Shown: positions 39,268 to 51,487 of the stretch, piece after piece
Layout: each line of letters begins with the position of its first letter
Numbering within the stretch: position 1 is the stretch's first letter
Source of the DNA: Lottia gigantea
Lineage: Eukaryota > Mollusca > Gastropoda > Lottiidae
Direction of reading: 5' to 3'
Length of the DNA: 64,000 bases
Assembly: GCF_000327385.1 (NCBI RefSeq)
Contig: NW_008710370.1
Coordinates: 3,234,978-3,298,977, forward strand
Notes under the pieces: model-generated
What the model saw: the letters and a program-made list of their open reading frames with translations, nothing else
Database searches by the model: none
Told to the model about the DNA's origin: nothing
Position numbers and translations under genes: made by a program

Positions 39268-40540
39268 TTGGGTAATAAGTAATTGTATCTAATTGAACTA
39301 TAATTATTCCATTCATTTCAATTGTGAAGTTAAATTACTACTCTCGTTTTCAATAGTGTCTAACGTTATTGTTGAAACAATAAACTGACATAATTAACTT
39401 GTCAACCCATCATAGGTAAATTGAATTAGCACTCAATGTTATATTTGTATTAAAGCTAGAGATTCCACATCTCTTTACAGGTAAATAAAGACATCATGGA
39501 AAAAATAGTTGTCTTTATTAGAAATGATTAATAATTTTGTATTAACGGAGATATTATGGCACTGTTGCACTGTGTTGTAAGCGAAGATTGTTCTATTAGT
39601 CTGCGCATTAAGTGAAAAATTATATGTGTCTGAAGCGCACATCTATGATTTGTATGATTATGAATGTAATATCCTGTGGATATTCGTCAGCATAATTCAT
39701 ATATTTTAGTAATATCGATCAATTAAGAGGGAATACTAGTTAAGACAACTTTACTTCTGGAAGTCACAAATCCAAGGCGGTCATTACACACTTTAGCCCC
39801 TTTTACACCAGGCCTCTATAAAGCGTTCGGTTCTAAATCCTGACCAGACCGCAATAAAATGTGCCCCAAGAGGTCCGAGAACGATTATTCAATTGTAGTG
39901 CAAATGAAAAGCGTTCTCGACAAGGTTTTCTGTTGAACTCATACGTTAGGTTCTTACATGGAAATAACACACACGAACATTGTTCACATAGAAATGGTTT
40001 TGAACTCCGTTCGTGTGTGTTATTTCCATGTAAGAACCATACATAGTTTCGTATGTGTGGAACTCTTCTTTGAGAAGTCACCCTGATGTTTAACAATTTA
40101 ATCTTTTGAAGGACATAAAGAAGTAGACAAACATTTAATAAATAAGAAAAATATCATGGATATACTATTGTCAGTTTTACTATTATTTTTATGTTTTCTA
40201 AAGATTCCAGTTTTTAATTTAAACGTTGCTAAAATATAAGGAAATATTAGACATGCAAACGGATTGCATCCAAATTGTTAGTATCTCAAGTAAATTTTCA
40301 TCGGAATCACACTTGGGCTGATGTCAATCGAGAACCGATTGCTTACAAACTCACGTTAAGAGTTGAGAGTTATCGTTATGGCGCTAATTAAGGTAATTTT
40401 AGCGATGATAAGTTGACAAGTTAATTATGTCAGTTTATTGTTTTAACAATAACGTTAGACACCACTGAAAATGAGAGTAGTAATTCAACTTCACGAGTGA
40501 AACGAATGGAATAATTATAGTCAAATTACGTACTGGGCTA
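39268..40540. mobile_element. Nonautonomous foldback element with ~150-bp terminal inverted repeats
   Basis: Positions of about 39285-39435 are the near-exact reverse complement of about 40380-40535. Paired landmarks are ATAATTATTCCATTC with GAATGGAATAATTAT, and TTATTGTTGAAACAATAAAC... with its complement followed by TGACATAATTAACTTGTCAA. There is no transposase. Outer ends are approximate and no target duplication could be fixed. A second, perfect inverted repeat lies near its centre. Confidence 0.75.
39949..40038. repeat. Perfect 30-bp inverted repeat, 30-base spacer
   Basis: 39949-39978 (GGTTCTTACATGGAAATAAC...) is the exact reverse complement of 40009-40038. Weaker pairing continues outside the arms, CATACG at 39940 with CGTATG near 40050. 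The symmetric open frames seen on both strands here arise from this palindrome and are not genes. Confidence 0.95.
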
Positions 40541-43500
40541 TTATGATGCTTTATAAATTTCGCACGTCAATAATTATATATATTATAGTAGAGAGATGAG
40601 AGAATTAAACAGGGTTCAAGTTAGGCTAGAACTAGAGACTTCTTCGAAAGAAATGATATAATAGAAAAACAGCAGATTTTACCTCTGCTTAGCGCTTTTC
40701 AATTTCAGTATTAATGGTTGATCTACATAGAGGTTCCCTCGCCCCATAGCGATTACCAGTTGCGTATGGTCGCGAATACGAAATATTGGTAATGAATTAC
40801 GAACACGCATTTATTTGTTATAGGTTTCAAAAACAAAACATAGGTGATCGGAAAAACGGAAAGTAGAGTTGCACTCTACTTGCACCATGGCGTTCACCGT
40901 TTCGCCTACATGCATTTTAGACTTTAGGTACGCAACAAGTTGCTCTCACTGTAGTAGGCTACTTATACATTAACCATAGCCAGTAAAAATAGTGATCACA
41001 AGAACTTACTTATATAGGTTTTATAGGCATGAGCAACATGCAGGCAGGTGATAACCTTCGCTCGCAGAGTAAGTGGGGAAATTTTGAACATGTTCTCTGC
41101 TAACACGATCAGTTTATATGCAACAGACACAGATGAGCTCGACTTATGCGATATATCGGTGAACAGGTTTTTAGTTATTGCCCTTGATGTGGCAAACGAC
41201 GTAACTTCTGATCCTAATTAAGGACTTACTATAGTTTATCACCTGTCATGTCTTTCGGATAAGTTAGAAAGTTTATGGAATGTATTTTGGCAAAGGGACA
41301 ATGATACTTGGCTTACGGGTGTATGGAATGACAGCAACAAGCTTAGGTTCTATAGGACTTTTAAACATGGAATTAGCACGGGCGCTTATTTCTAAAAAGT
41401 TAATAAATTATCACAGAGGCGGATATCATCACGTCTAATATCTGGATAACTCTGACTTAGAAGAGAGATTGGAAGGTGTACCCACCACCAGAAAGATAAG
41501 AACGCATTGCTGCCCTTTTATGTCTAGTCGACTGTAACTTTACGAAATAATTTTAAGAGGTCTCATAAGCCGAAGTAGGCTGGCATTTTTTTTATAATAA
41601 TGTAATTATTTAATGTTTTTATATTCTATATATATGGATAGTGACACTTAATTTTAAATAAATATATTATTATTATTCTATCTAAAATTGATAATGGATG
41701 TAAGCTTTGAGATAATGGCAGTCATGGTGTGACTGGAATCATACTTGCTGCCTCTGATGAATACAGGTCCTTTCCATCTTACTCGTTCCTTTCCTCGTCT
41801 TTGAGTCCTGTCGGCTACAATTTGCTAAAATTGAATGTTGTAAAATTGTTAAAGAAAAGTTGTTAGTGAAACTACTGCTTTACAGTTCTCTACCGCCTGA
41901 ATGTACGGTTGATTTCCGTAGCAGAGATAATGGTTAAAATAATTAATCATGTAAACTATTCATACACTTTGTATGCACACTATTATTTATGAAATTGTAA
42001 ATTATCAATATAATCCAGGAATTCGGTAACCGGGTCACAACTGGCTAGTAAAGTAGGATTAACTCGAGACTATAAACTGAATGAAACGGATCATTATAGT
42101 CTTAGTATTCTAGTCGTTTCCACACTTTGCTTTGCATCTGTAGCTGGATACCGAAGGACGTGGCAAATTAATTTTATCTTGAACTTTCTAGATATGGCAT
42201 GGCACTAGAGATATTAAAAAAAAAAAATTAGAACGTAAAAAATGTTACGCGAGCCAAATCTTTGCTCAGACAAATTCTAATGGGACATGGGGTTTATTGT
42301 TCTAACCCGTTTGGACACATTGTTGCGTAGGGCAAATCTTCATCAATATTGGGTGAAATATATATCTGTATATTGAAGTTGTCATCTAAAGTAACGAATT
42401 CCGACCAAAAATATCACTTTCTTACTCTTCAAGGCTATTCACACCATCGAGGCCAGATAATGAACATACTGTATTATTATGGAAAAAAGTGTAACCGCAT
42501 GCAATTGACTGAATGCCATCCTAGTCTCGACGATACATTTCAACATGAAATTTAAATATCTTGGAACCAAAATTAACAGAGTAATTGTCATAGAAAATGA
42601 TATTTTTATTCATCGTAGGGTGAAGGTTTCTTTCAAATATAAGAAATAATTCTTTGTTAAGAAATTGATGAAGTTCAATTTGGTGTTATTTATCTTATGT
42701 AAATATGATCTATAATAATTGAGCCGTTTAAGATAATCAATGCAGCATAGGTTGTATTTATTAACTTGTGATGTAACATAACACTAAGATTAAATATAAT
42801 AAAATAATGTAATAACATGTATTATCTCTTTATCGTTTCAACTTTTACGCAAGGAAACAAAAGGAATAGTTTTGATACGGATCTTTGAAATATCTAGAGT
42901 ACATAGCTTGAGGCACAATAAGTTTTTGTAGTGATCGTGTTGAGCTTTTCCCGGAGAATATAGATATATATGATAATCAATATTTAAATATGAAAGAAAC
43001 AAACCTAATTTACCTATAAGGGTTTATGAAGTCTAAAGATGCTCTGCCTTAGGTGTTACAAGAGAACACGACGATCTTATCACTTTAACTAAGTCAAGTC
43101 GTCAAATGTATTACAGCTTAGGGCAAAGGGTTTTCTTTTCATAAATTCAGAGAGGAAAATATCACATAAAATATTTTAAACTATTTAAAGATACACTATC
43201 TGAATAAGCGTATTAAGACAATTGCTGATGGTACAGAACTTTAAGATCTTGGGTTTAATCCCTACATCCAGTCCAGATAATATCGGGCCAGTTGATCGAT
43301 GTGAAAATCTAGCTGCTAACCTTGAATAAGCGACGCAATACCAGTGGGTACAAGATGTACAGTAAAACTATATAAATTTGAACGACATTTGGAAGCGTAG
43401 AGCACATAAAACAAACAACACAAGGGAATATATTATGGTATAACACACTTCTTTAATAAAAAAAAAGTACGAAGCTGTTGATGACAGTTAAATAAGTCGA

Positions 43501-43978
43501 ATTAGTTTGCGAACTTTACCTTTACAGAATGGCTGAAGGATGCACGGATACTATACATGCATTTGACAATGTTACTGGAATTTAAGAGCGGTAGTTCTGG
43601 AGCCTTCATTGCATTCAAGTACAATGTTCAATTTTGATAGGCCAGTTAAGTGACAGATTCACCATTTTCGGAGGTTCATTTGCGCCTTGAAAATAAGTAA
43701 ATAGTCTTCAGAAGTTCTAGAACTGTACGAAACTCGCGCTAGAACTAGAAAGTTCACTTTTTAATTATTTCGTTCACAATTGAGGTATCCGAAAGGCTTC
43801 TTTATATATTCTGATACGTCGCAGTTGTGGACGAATGAGTCTACCGTATAAGATAGAGATTTGTTGTTGCAGGTCTAATAAATAAACACCAGGTCCTTGA
43901 TGCACGTTGGCCTATGCATAAAACATAACACGAACGAATCGAAATAACGAAAAAAATGTAACATTTGGATATCCTTTT
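40541..43978. other. Noncoding stretch with a small core-repeat relic
   Basis: No gene is supported. GTGAACAGGTTTTTAGTTAT followed by TGCCCTTGAT at 41160-41195 is a single diverged unit of the pearl-like core repeat. Confidence 0.5.
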
Positions 43979-44467
43979 TATACGCCTTCATTATAATATA
44001 ATTGGCTTGTGAAGGCAATAGAGACCACAGTTTTATCTGATTTGAATGAAATTTGGTGTGATCATTTATATTAATGAGATCTTGGACGATCGCATTTGAC
44101 GATCTTTCGATGAACGGTGTTTGAGTTATTGCCCCTGACTTATGAAAAACGCGTCAAAATATGGTTGTGAACACAATAGACTGCAGTTTCATCTAATTTA
44201 AATGAAATTTGGTGTGAATATTTATAATGATGAGATCTTGGACAAGTTCGAATTTGGCTATCTTCCGATGAACGGAATTTGAGTTATTGCCCTTGACGCA
44301 TCAAAATTTGTTGGCGATAGAGGGGACAGTTTATGACAGAATTTTATTAAATAATGTGTGTTTGTTTAGTCAACAATATCTTGCACAAATTAGATTTTTG
44401 GTATGATTTGACACAGATAGGTGACCGCCCTTGATATACTAAAAATGTATCAGGAAAGTGGGCGTAT
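43979..44467 (+). mobile_element. Pearl-like nonautonomous element (element 3), short core
   Basis: It starts TATACGCC and ends GTGGGCGTAT. The core has two units of about 165 bp, each with TGAATGAAATTTGGTGTG-like and GATGAACGG-TTTGAGTTATTGCC landmarks, near 44045-44130 and 44200-44300. There is no ORF. It belongs to the same family as 45680-46379, same orientation, but is more diverged at its ends. Confidence 0.6.
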
Positions 44468-45679
44468 CTTGCTAGGCAACCACTTGTTTCTTCTAACCGG
44501 GAAATTAGTAAAATTCAACACCGGTTGTATTTTATCAAATGTTAAAGCGAAATTAGCATACATGCCTGTTTAATACCGCTAAATAGGCCTATTGAGAAGT
44601 TATATTTTAGTATTTTTCCATGAAATAAAGCGAAATAGACAACTATGATTAATATTATTGAATATTCGCCAAGTAGACACCTGCTCTTAGACAGCCCTGT
44701 CGCCAGGAATGAATTTGAGCTGGGTCTCTTAGGAGCTAAGGGGCCAATCCGGTGAAAATGTACAATTTATTAACTCGGCGCCAAACACCTTGGTTTAGTA
44801 GTTAGAAAATGCAAATAAATCAATCTGAACTGAGGAGGGGTTGTTGGGGCTTAATTCTCTCTTGCCAACTTCCTAGACCTAACTCAACGATGGATCTGCT
44901 CTTAAATAAACAGCAAGACATACAAAGCCCAGATAGAGTGTCTGACGCCGCCGTCCATGGATCTGCGTTTTCCGATATACTATAGCCCACACATACACGC
45001 CTCTCGTAAAAAAAGGAGGTTAACTTTTTTGTTGTTAATGAGACTATTATTACTACTATTTAAATAATAGCAATAGCAAAATAATATTATCACTCAAAGG
45101 TGTCCCCCAACCTGCAGTAAAACGTAAGAATGCTATGGAGGAATTCATGTAAGTATGCTTTGCACAGATCCGGCAACTCGAGAACAGTCATGGAAATAGC
45201 GACTATGTGCTTCTTATTCTGAAAGAGGAAACCCTAGGCTAAGCCTATAATAATTTTCCTGGTAAAATATGAATTCATCACTTAAAACACCTAGGCCTAT
45301 GTAAGTTGCTGAAAATAGGTTTACGGACTTCTTATTCTTCACAATTTCCACGGCGTATAGCATGGATAAGTAGTATGTCGAGTTTGCAGATAAAAGTAAC
45401 GATTCGTCAATAAAAAAAATAACGATATATCTTGTCTGCGAATGCTGTATATACCATTTACGCCACGGCTTCATTGTCTTATAACTGAAGCAAGCTTCCA
45501 ACAATATTAACATTCTAAAATGGGGATTTTATAAGTGAAATAATCAATAAAAAGCTTTTCAAAAATATCGTCTTAATCAAATCAATAAATTATGTTTCAT
45601 GACAAATTCTACATGCTGACGACGTTTGAGGCTTGTTTTTAATATTTTTTTTTTATTTTTTATTAATTTAACCGATTTT
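44468..45679. other. Noncoding stretch, no gene seen
   Basis: A minus-strand frame of 99 codons at 45214-45513 has no recognisable domain and no splice or homology support, so I leave it uncalled. Confidence 0.45.
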
Positions 45680-46379
45680 TATACGCCCACATGAATATGT
45701 GGTCGTATATCATCGTCGCCCCCTGTCCGTCGGTCAACATTCTTGTGGACACATTAGACTAGTTTTCATTTTCTTGTAATGAAACTTGGTGTGAGCATTG
45801 GGATTGATAAGAAGTTCGAATTTGACGATTTTTCGATGAACGGTTTTTGAGTTATTGCCCTTGACTTAGTAGAATCGCGTCTTAATATTTTATTGGGCAC
45901 AGTATAGGCTACAGTTTTCAATGGATTTAGATGAAACTTGGTGTGAGCATTGAAATTGATATGATGGCAGTCATGTTCGAATTTGATGATTTGTCGGTGA
46001 ACGGTTTTTGAGTTATTGTCCTTGTTCTTGAAAATGCATTTAATTTTTAGCACATAAAAACTCTAGAAGGCACAATTATTGATGGATTTTGGCGAAACGT
46101 TGTGTGAGTGTTTGTTATCAACCAAGGATGAACCCTGTCGAAAATTAAAAGAATTGAAAAATATTAAAAATGAGTTATTGCCCTTGTTATTGAAAACACA
46201 TTCAATTTTTAGCTCGTAAACGCCTAAAGGCCTAATTCTTGACAGATTTTGACAAAACTTAGTAATATTATACAGTATTGCCCCAAAAAGTTCAAAAGAA
46301 GTGTAAGATTTCTTGTCAGGTAATTGTCACTATTTGACAAATATTTTTGTTAAAAATCTAAGCTGCCAGTGGGTGTATA
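45680..46379 (+). mobile_element. Pearl-like nonautonomous element (element 2)
   Basis: It starts with TATACGCCCACATGAATATG. A subterminal palindrome (CCACAT-GAAT-ATGTGG) follows. It ends CTGCCAGTGGGTGTATA, the reverse complement of the left end of element 1. The core holds about four diverged units, with GAGTTATTGCCCTTG near 45850, 46010 and 46173. There is no ORF. Element 1 carries an expanded version of the last core unit type. Confidence 0.75.
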
Positions 46380-46790
46380 TTTCCTGGCTTTAACTTTTCT
46401 GGTTGTCTTAAAGTTAACATTTTTTTAAGGCAAGTTTGTTAACGCCAATTTGACCAACGTCACGTTACAGGCGTGGACTATAGTTCTATTTATCTCTATG
46501 GTATTGACCCCTTTAATCAAACATTAGTCTGCGATATCAGTCATCTTGAACCAAACAATTAAAATATTAAACATATATAAAATTCCAATGTTGAACTAAT
46601 TATGCATTCCATTATGCAATATTAACAGCGGCCACGACAATAAACATGCCCCTTAAAAATTGTATTACAACGCACCAAATCAATTCTATTTTAAAAACTT
46701 TCTTTTTCCAATCTGATTAGGATGCTTGCATTGAATCTCATACCCTCAACTCCCACCCCCTTTACAGTCTTGGTGCAGAAAAAGCAAGAC
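46380..46790. other. Noncoding stretch, no gene seen
   Basis: A short gap between the pearl-like element and the LINE fragment; nothing recognisable. Confidence 0.5.
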
Positions 46791-47870
46791 GTGAAACTCC
46801 ATTCATTTCATTTCATTTAGGTAGGTAGGTAGATGACAAGTTAACGTTCGCTTCCAGTGGATGCTGATATCGCAAACTAGGTAGTTGTTGGTGGTTGGAT
46901 TGGTTCAAATTGGATGATTCTGTGTTGTTGGCTTGGTTGTTGATTCTTCGTTAGATCTGGTCGGGTCGAATGACATGGCGGTGGAACTCGGCCCTGGATG
47001 GTGTGGCGTGAGTTAATCGATCTCCTTCATTCTTCCAAACACGTTCTGATCATGGTATTTCTTGTTTATTGGTAGTTGAATGGTAGTCGTTGGTTTGGTT
47101 TGGTTAGATTATCTGTTGTCTGTTGGAAAACTAGAAGATCTGAAAAAAAAAAGAAAAAAAAAAGAAAGTGAGAAAAGAGGGAGGAAAAAAATAAAAGGGG
47201 GAAAAGCTTTCAACAAAATGGGGAAAGATGTTCTCAGATGTTTCTGCAATGAAACTTGCTAAATTGATTGGATATAATTAAAAAGTGTTAAGAAACTTTG
47301 AGTTTAAAAACTTAGCCTACCTGTTCCGAAACAGATTTGGTTATAAAATGGAAGATTAGTTCCATTATCGTATACCAGTGGTCCTTGGGTGGAGCCAAAA
47401 CATTCTGTATAGTGAGTGGTATGCCGTTGGTTTCCAGGTACTCTGTAAGTGGCTTTGAGCGGGTTTGAGTACAGTGCATTGAATACGGACATGCGACCTT
47501 GTGGCAACGTGGCCGCAGCGACATTTAATGCGGTGACTGGTGGTCTCGTAGTACGTTGTTGGTCTGGAGTCTGGTTACCACTTTGCAGATGGCTACAGAT
47601 GGATGGTTTGGTTTGTTTTGGTATCTTCGGATCAATCTGGTATCTTGCCGTGTCGAGGTTCCGTAACATGTCGGCTTATTTCTGGTTGCTCCTAGAAGAT
47701 ACGATACTGCTGAATTCCGAATAGGAGTATTCTACAGGCTCGATATCCTCCAGACTCAGACTTTCCTTGGCACAACGGTCTGCTTGATCATTGCCAGGAA
47801 TGGAGGCGTGCGATGGAACCCATACTAATTCAATCTTATGGTCGTTGTTGGTTTGGTAGTTGTGTTTCAT
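46791..47870 (-). mobile_element. 3' part of an RNase H-bearing LINE
   Basis: On the minus strand an RNase H domain end is followed by a C-terminal coding tail, a purine-rich 3' region (A/G tract at 47139-47206) and an end with CTACCTACCTACCTAAATGAAATGAAATGAA. Short tandem repeats rather than poly(A) end several I/Nimb-type LINEs. The last bases run straight into TGAATGGAGTTTCACGTC, the left edge of the interspersed repeat family seen at 8305. The element is truncated: no reverse transcriptase part is present. Confidence 0.65.
47304..47870 (-). pseudogene. LINE ORF2 fragment: RNase H C-terminus and tail
   Basis: The frame 47676-47870 contains VWVPSHASIPGNDQADRCAK, matching the wording of the RNase H domain end found in I-, Nimb- and Jockey-like LINE proteins (VWVPSHxGIxGNExAD). 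It stops at 47676; the continuing tail region is in another frame at 47304-47669. It was probably the 3' end of ORF2 of a dead, 5'-truncated copy. Confidence 0.7.
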
Positions 47871-48465
47871 TTACAGTTTGCGTATACGTCCTTCAAAAAT
47901 TTTGGCTGTTACAATTATTAAATCAGATTAAATTTTAAAGTAGTATAAGGTTTTACAAGAGATACTCTCTTATAGAAGCAATGGTCTAAATCACGACTAA
48001 GTAGCGACTCTGGATAAAAACATTGGAATACATCAATTTGATAGGAAATTACCTACTTCTGGAGAGAGATTTACAAGATAAACAAATAATTCAGAAATGC
48101 AAAGCGATTGTTTCAGAGAGTTAATGAAAGGGTTTTTAATCTACCATAGACAAGAATATTACTAAGAATGAAGATAGTGTTCGTTGAGCTATTCTTCTCC
48201 AGTAGATGGGAGGTAACCTTTATTTAAATTAAAACCACAAATAATTATTATTATGTCTTCGATATTGTTGTTGCTAATTCTAGAATATACAATTGACTAA
48301 CATCTTCATGGTCTGTTTCAATATTTAATTTTCTAAATAATGAACCATTGAGAATAAATCAGTAATAATCTGAAACGCATAAGAAACGTAATTTATGAAA
48401 ATACTGATAAAAACTAAATTTGCAAATTCTGTGGCAAATAAATCCTGTATTTAAAATTTTCAATT
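47871..48465. other. Noncoding stretch, no gene seen
   Basis: Plain A+T-rich sequence between two mobile-element remnants. Confidence 0.5.
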
Positions 48466-48750
48466 GATGGCAGAGCTGGTGTAGGAGGGCGAACGTTATG
48501 TGCGTAGTTGTGTTATGGAACGGGACCCACGTCGCGACTCAAGCCAGAGAGTTGTAAATGTGGTCCTTCAGAATAGTAGTCCAGGTAGCGGTATTAGGCC
48601 TACCATTGCCAAAGTTCTCAAAACTCTAAATCGCACCTTTTACCTCGTCACTTAACAAGACAACACCCGTACCCGCACTGTCAGTTACCATGAACTTCCT
48701 CCAGTGGCACAATATCCATGCCTTGTCCAGCCCGGATTTGAATCCTGTGG
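48466..48750 (+). pseudogene. Tc1-like transposase remnant
   Basis: Broken plus-strand frames spell pieces in Tc1 order: DGRAGV followed by RRANVMC, then QDNTRTRT (compare QDNARPHTAR around the second catalytic Asp), MNFLQWHNIHAL and SPDLNPVD (compare SPDLNPIEH, near 48727-48745). Several frameshifts and internal deletions separate them, and the N-terminal DNA-binding part and the inverted termini are not seen. It is a dead Tc1/mariner (DD34E/D-type) fragment. Confidence 0.6.
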
Positions 48751-48839
48751 ATGATTATATTATATCCATAGAAACTTCAAAGGACATATCTGTATTTTAC
48801 TAGGATAACAACTTAGGTTCGCAGTTAAGGATCCTTTCG

Positions 48840-48960
48840 ACCAGATTGTTCATGGCCAAAACTCTTGGTATTGATCTTTCCCGGATTATCCATACCCATT
48901 TACATCTGGGTCGACTGTAAAGATGACTTATGAGGAGACATAGAGTAAACTTAGATAAAG
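48840..48960 (-). repeat. Fragment of the SINE-like repeat seen at 9830-10045
   Basis: GGTATTGATCTTTCCCGGAT, then CATACCCATTTACATCTGGG and TCGACTGTAA, line up with GGCATTGATCTTTCAGATTG, CCCATATACAG and AGTAGACTGGAA near 9850-9900. Only the body is present. Confidence 0.35.
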
Positions 48961-49810
48961 GCATTCATAATAAAAATCCGTACAAGCAACACAATTCCAT
49001 GAACCCAAAAATTCTCGGGTTATGCTATTCTTAATTCCACGTATTACTACCGTTTATCAACTACGATTAGTTTCTTGCATAACAAGAGTTACGTAGGAAG
49101 TAATGAGATCAAAGCAGTGTCAATGGCCGTGAGCACCTTGTTGGATCCGCCATTGAATTAATTGCGGGAAATCAATATCAAGTTATAGGTCAGTTAAACG
49201 TAAAATGACAATGACACAAATTTTTCTTTTCTTTTCTGTTTTATCAACCTGTTGTGATACAATTCTCTTGGTATCCAATTTCTGTCTAATAAATTTTGGA
49301 TAATGAAATATATTGACGAAAATTAGCTCTAATATAGAGAACATAAACCGCCTTTTCTTTAATCCAACAGGGGTTTTGCCTACAGATGCTGTTTTTTTTT
49401 ACTACCAATGCCAGCATTGGCGCCATGCCCAGAAGCCACCACCTTTAAAAATATAAAAGCAAACCAGTTTTGGAAACTATTATAAATTATGAAGTAAAGA
49501 CTGACTGGACAGTTTCAGTAAAATTACTAAAAATCTCGAATACCAACTCTGAGGATAAGCGTTTCATATTGAGGGCTGACAACCAGAGGTGAATATCTCC
49601 ATTTCTTCCAAATTTTGATTTATTTTCAAATATATATTATGCACAAATTTTGTGTTTTTATATCAATAAATAATTGTTATCCACCCATAGCAGATTGTAC
49701 ACAATATGCACTTTTAGCCGATTTCTTACTGCCAGAAGTGAATACGTTGGATATGTTCATTTCTGGCAGTAATTGGTATGCAAGTCATCGAGTGATCTCC
49801 CTTAGACAAA
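48961..49810. other. Noncoding stretch, possible promoter region at its right end
   Basis: No coding region is supported. The last 250 bases would be the promoter and leader of the candidate gene that starts at 49811. No TATA-like box is evident. Confidence 0.4.
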
Positions 49811-49862
49811 ATGGCGGAAAAGCCTAGTACATCTGCTTCTAAAACAGAAAAACTGCAAAAAG
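49811..49862 (+). CDS. Candidate first coding exon of an unidentified gene
   Basis: ACAAAATGGCGG is a good metazoan start context. It is followed by MAEKPSTSASKTEKLQK and a consensus-like donor, CAAAAAG|GTTAGT, leaving one base (phase 1). The peptide is polar and Ser/Lys-rich, as disordered N termini often are. I do not recognise the protein. Support comes from start context, donor and a phase-matching exon at 51488. The remaining exons would lie downstream or beyond the window, with the mobile-element block inside introns. Confidence 0.35.
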
Positions 49863-51487
49863 GTTAGTTTATTAAGTTATTTGATATTTCCAAGCATAAG
49901 TTATATAACATAACTGAACAGGAAGTTATAAGAGAAAATATCTGTATCAAATTATCCATTATTAAAGGCCACGGACTGTGCCTCTCAAGTGTGCTTTAAA
50001 ACGACTTTTTGTAGCACAACCTGGAGATTACTTTTTCTCACCTGGAATCTATTCCTATATGTTATAGCTAACTAAAAATCCATGTACCCACTTTCAGAAA
50101 GTGTCACATCTCCATATTTCAGATTTTTAATATGCGCTTTTTAATGTAATTTTTATACAAAATATCTAGAACTTTAATGAGCTATGAAAAATATTCTGAG
50201 ACTGTGAGGCATGAAACATTCAGGATTCGTTGAATATATGGTTCAGTCTCCACAGATGTTATAAATCAGTTAAAAAAAACTGTTAGTCAAAGGGAATAAC
50301 AAAAATACACTCAACATTCAAAAATGCTAAACTTGTAAAGGGAGATAATTCAAATACTTTCATTTAACACACATTCAGTTGCAAATATGAAATATTATGA
50401 CTGTTAGTTATATTAAGAGACAATTTAATAGTTATATTTCACATTTACCAGTCTAGAATAGTCATTAAACATACATCAATCCGTCAGTTTCCAATTTGAA
50501 ACGTTAACACTACCAAAGTAATCAGTGAAACCTTTTTCTTTCTCGACTTTTATTACATTTACAATAAACATTACTGTTACATAAACTTTGCTAAATCCAT
50601 TTCCATCCAAATAATTAAGAAATTCACCACATTCCACAAGAGACAAATGCACCTCTTGATAATGTGGTTCTAAAAAGAACGAGCTCAGACTTAGGGCCAT
50701 ATGCAGTGCTCGTACTTTACCGAAACTTTGACTAAAGTTAGACTTACATCGAACTTTAGGTATGCAGCGGTCGATTTTTACGAAAGTCGTTCTTAAATTT
50801 GACTATCAAATGTAGAAAATGAAAGCCTTAATCCTAACTTTGTAAAGTTCGACTTAAGCCAAAGTTCAACTTTAGTCAAGGTTACAGCGCTGCATACGGC
50901 CCAAAGTCTTTCATGGAATTTCGGAGGGATAGAAGGTGGAATTCTCAGATTTTCTAAATGGAAAAGGGATGGACCAACTTCTTCAGCAGTGAACAAGGAT
51001 GAGCACATTCACGACTTGATAGCCACTGCCCTAATAAACAAACTTACACCATTATTTATCAAATAAGACCTTCACGAAAAATAAAATCTGGGAGACGATT
51101 GGTTCTCTGGAATGAATGATGACTAGATACCACTTGAACTAAACAATTCAAGTTGAATATACGTGTTTTACAAAATTTGTGTTCCAGCCATGAATTCTGT
51201 TTTATACAATACGTACAGAACTACATATATGTATTTTACTTCTGTAATTTGACGTATTCTTCTCCATTGGGATGTTAACAAAGATATATAATTTTCTTAC
51301 CAGTAACAACTTGTTTTCATCAATCTTGAATGTTTTCTCATATAAATAAGCTTCTGAACCTAACCTGAAGAAAATGGGTAATAAATAAAGTTTATGTAAT
51401 AATCAAAATATTTAACACATTAATATTAGATATACAAAATACTCCACAAATTGTTTTTTATATTTCTATTGCAACCTGTTCTATTAG
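49863..51487. other. Putative intron with a MITE and an unidentified minus-strand frame
   Basis: Between the two candidate exons. Besides the MITE at 50694-50902, minus-strand frames on both sides of it (MCSSLFTAEEVGPSLFHLEN..., and LSSFFLEPHYQEVHLSLVEC...) read like protein but I cannot assign them. They may be one old coding remnant split by the MITE. Confidence 0.35.
50694..50902. mobile_element. 209-bp MITE with terminal inverted repeats
   Basis: The left end GGGCCATATGCAGTGCT pairs with the right end AGCGCTGCATACGGCCC. The interior is itself partly palindromic, with repeated ACTTTAGT and AAAGTT words. A TTA beside the left end suggests a PIF/Harbinger-type target, but the right flank does not match it exactly. 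No ORF. Confidence 0.65.

Noticed and set aside
39833-40096. Matching short proteins on both strands (sharing RFLHGNNTHE)
   Set aside because: The similarity is produced by the perfect 30-bp palindrome read from both sides, not by real genes.
43250-43330. tRNA-like words (GGGTTTAATCCC) suggesting a tRNA gene
   Set aside because: No cloverleaf could be drawn around them; at most a relic of a SINE.
45214-45513. 99-codon minus-strand frame
   Set aside because: No family resemblance and no exon borders; expected by chance in 64 kb.
47080-47262. Lys/Gly-rich plus-strand frame
   Set aside because: Reads the purine-rich 3' region of the LINE fragment in the antisense direction.
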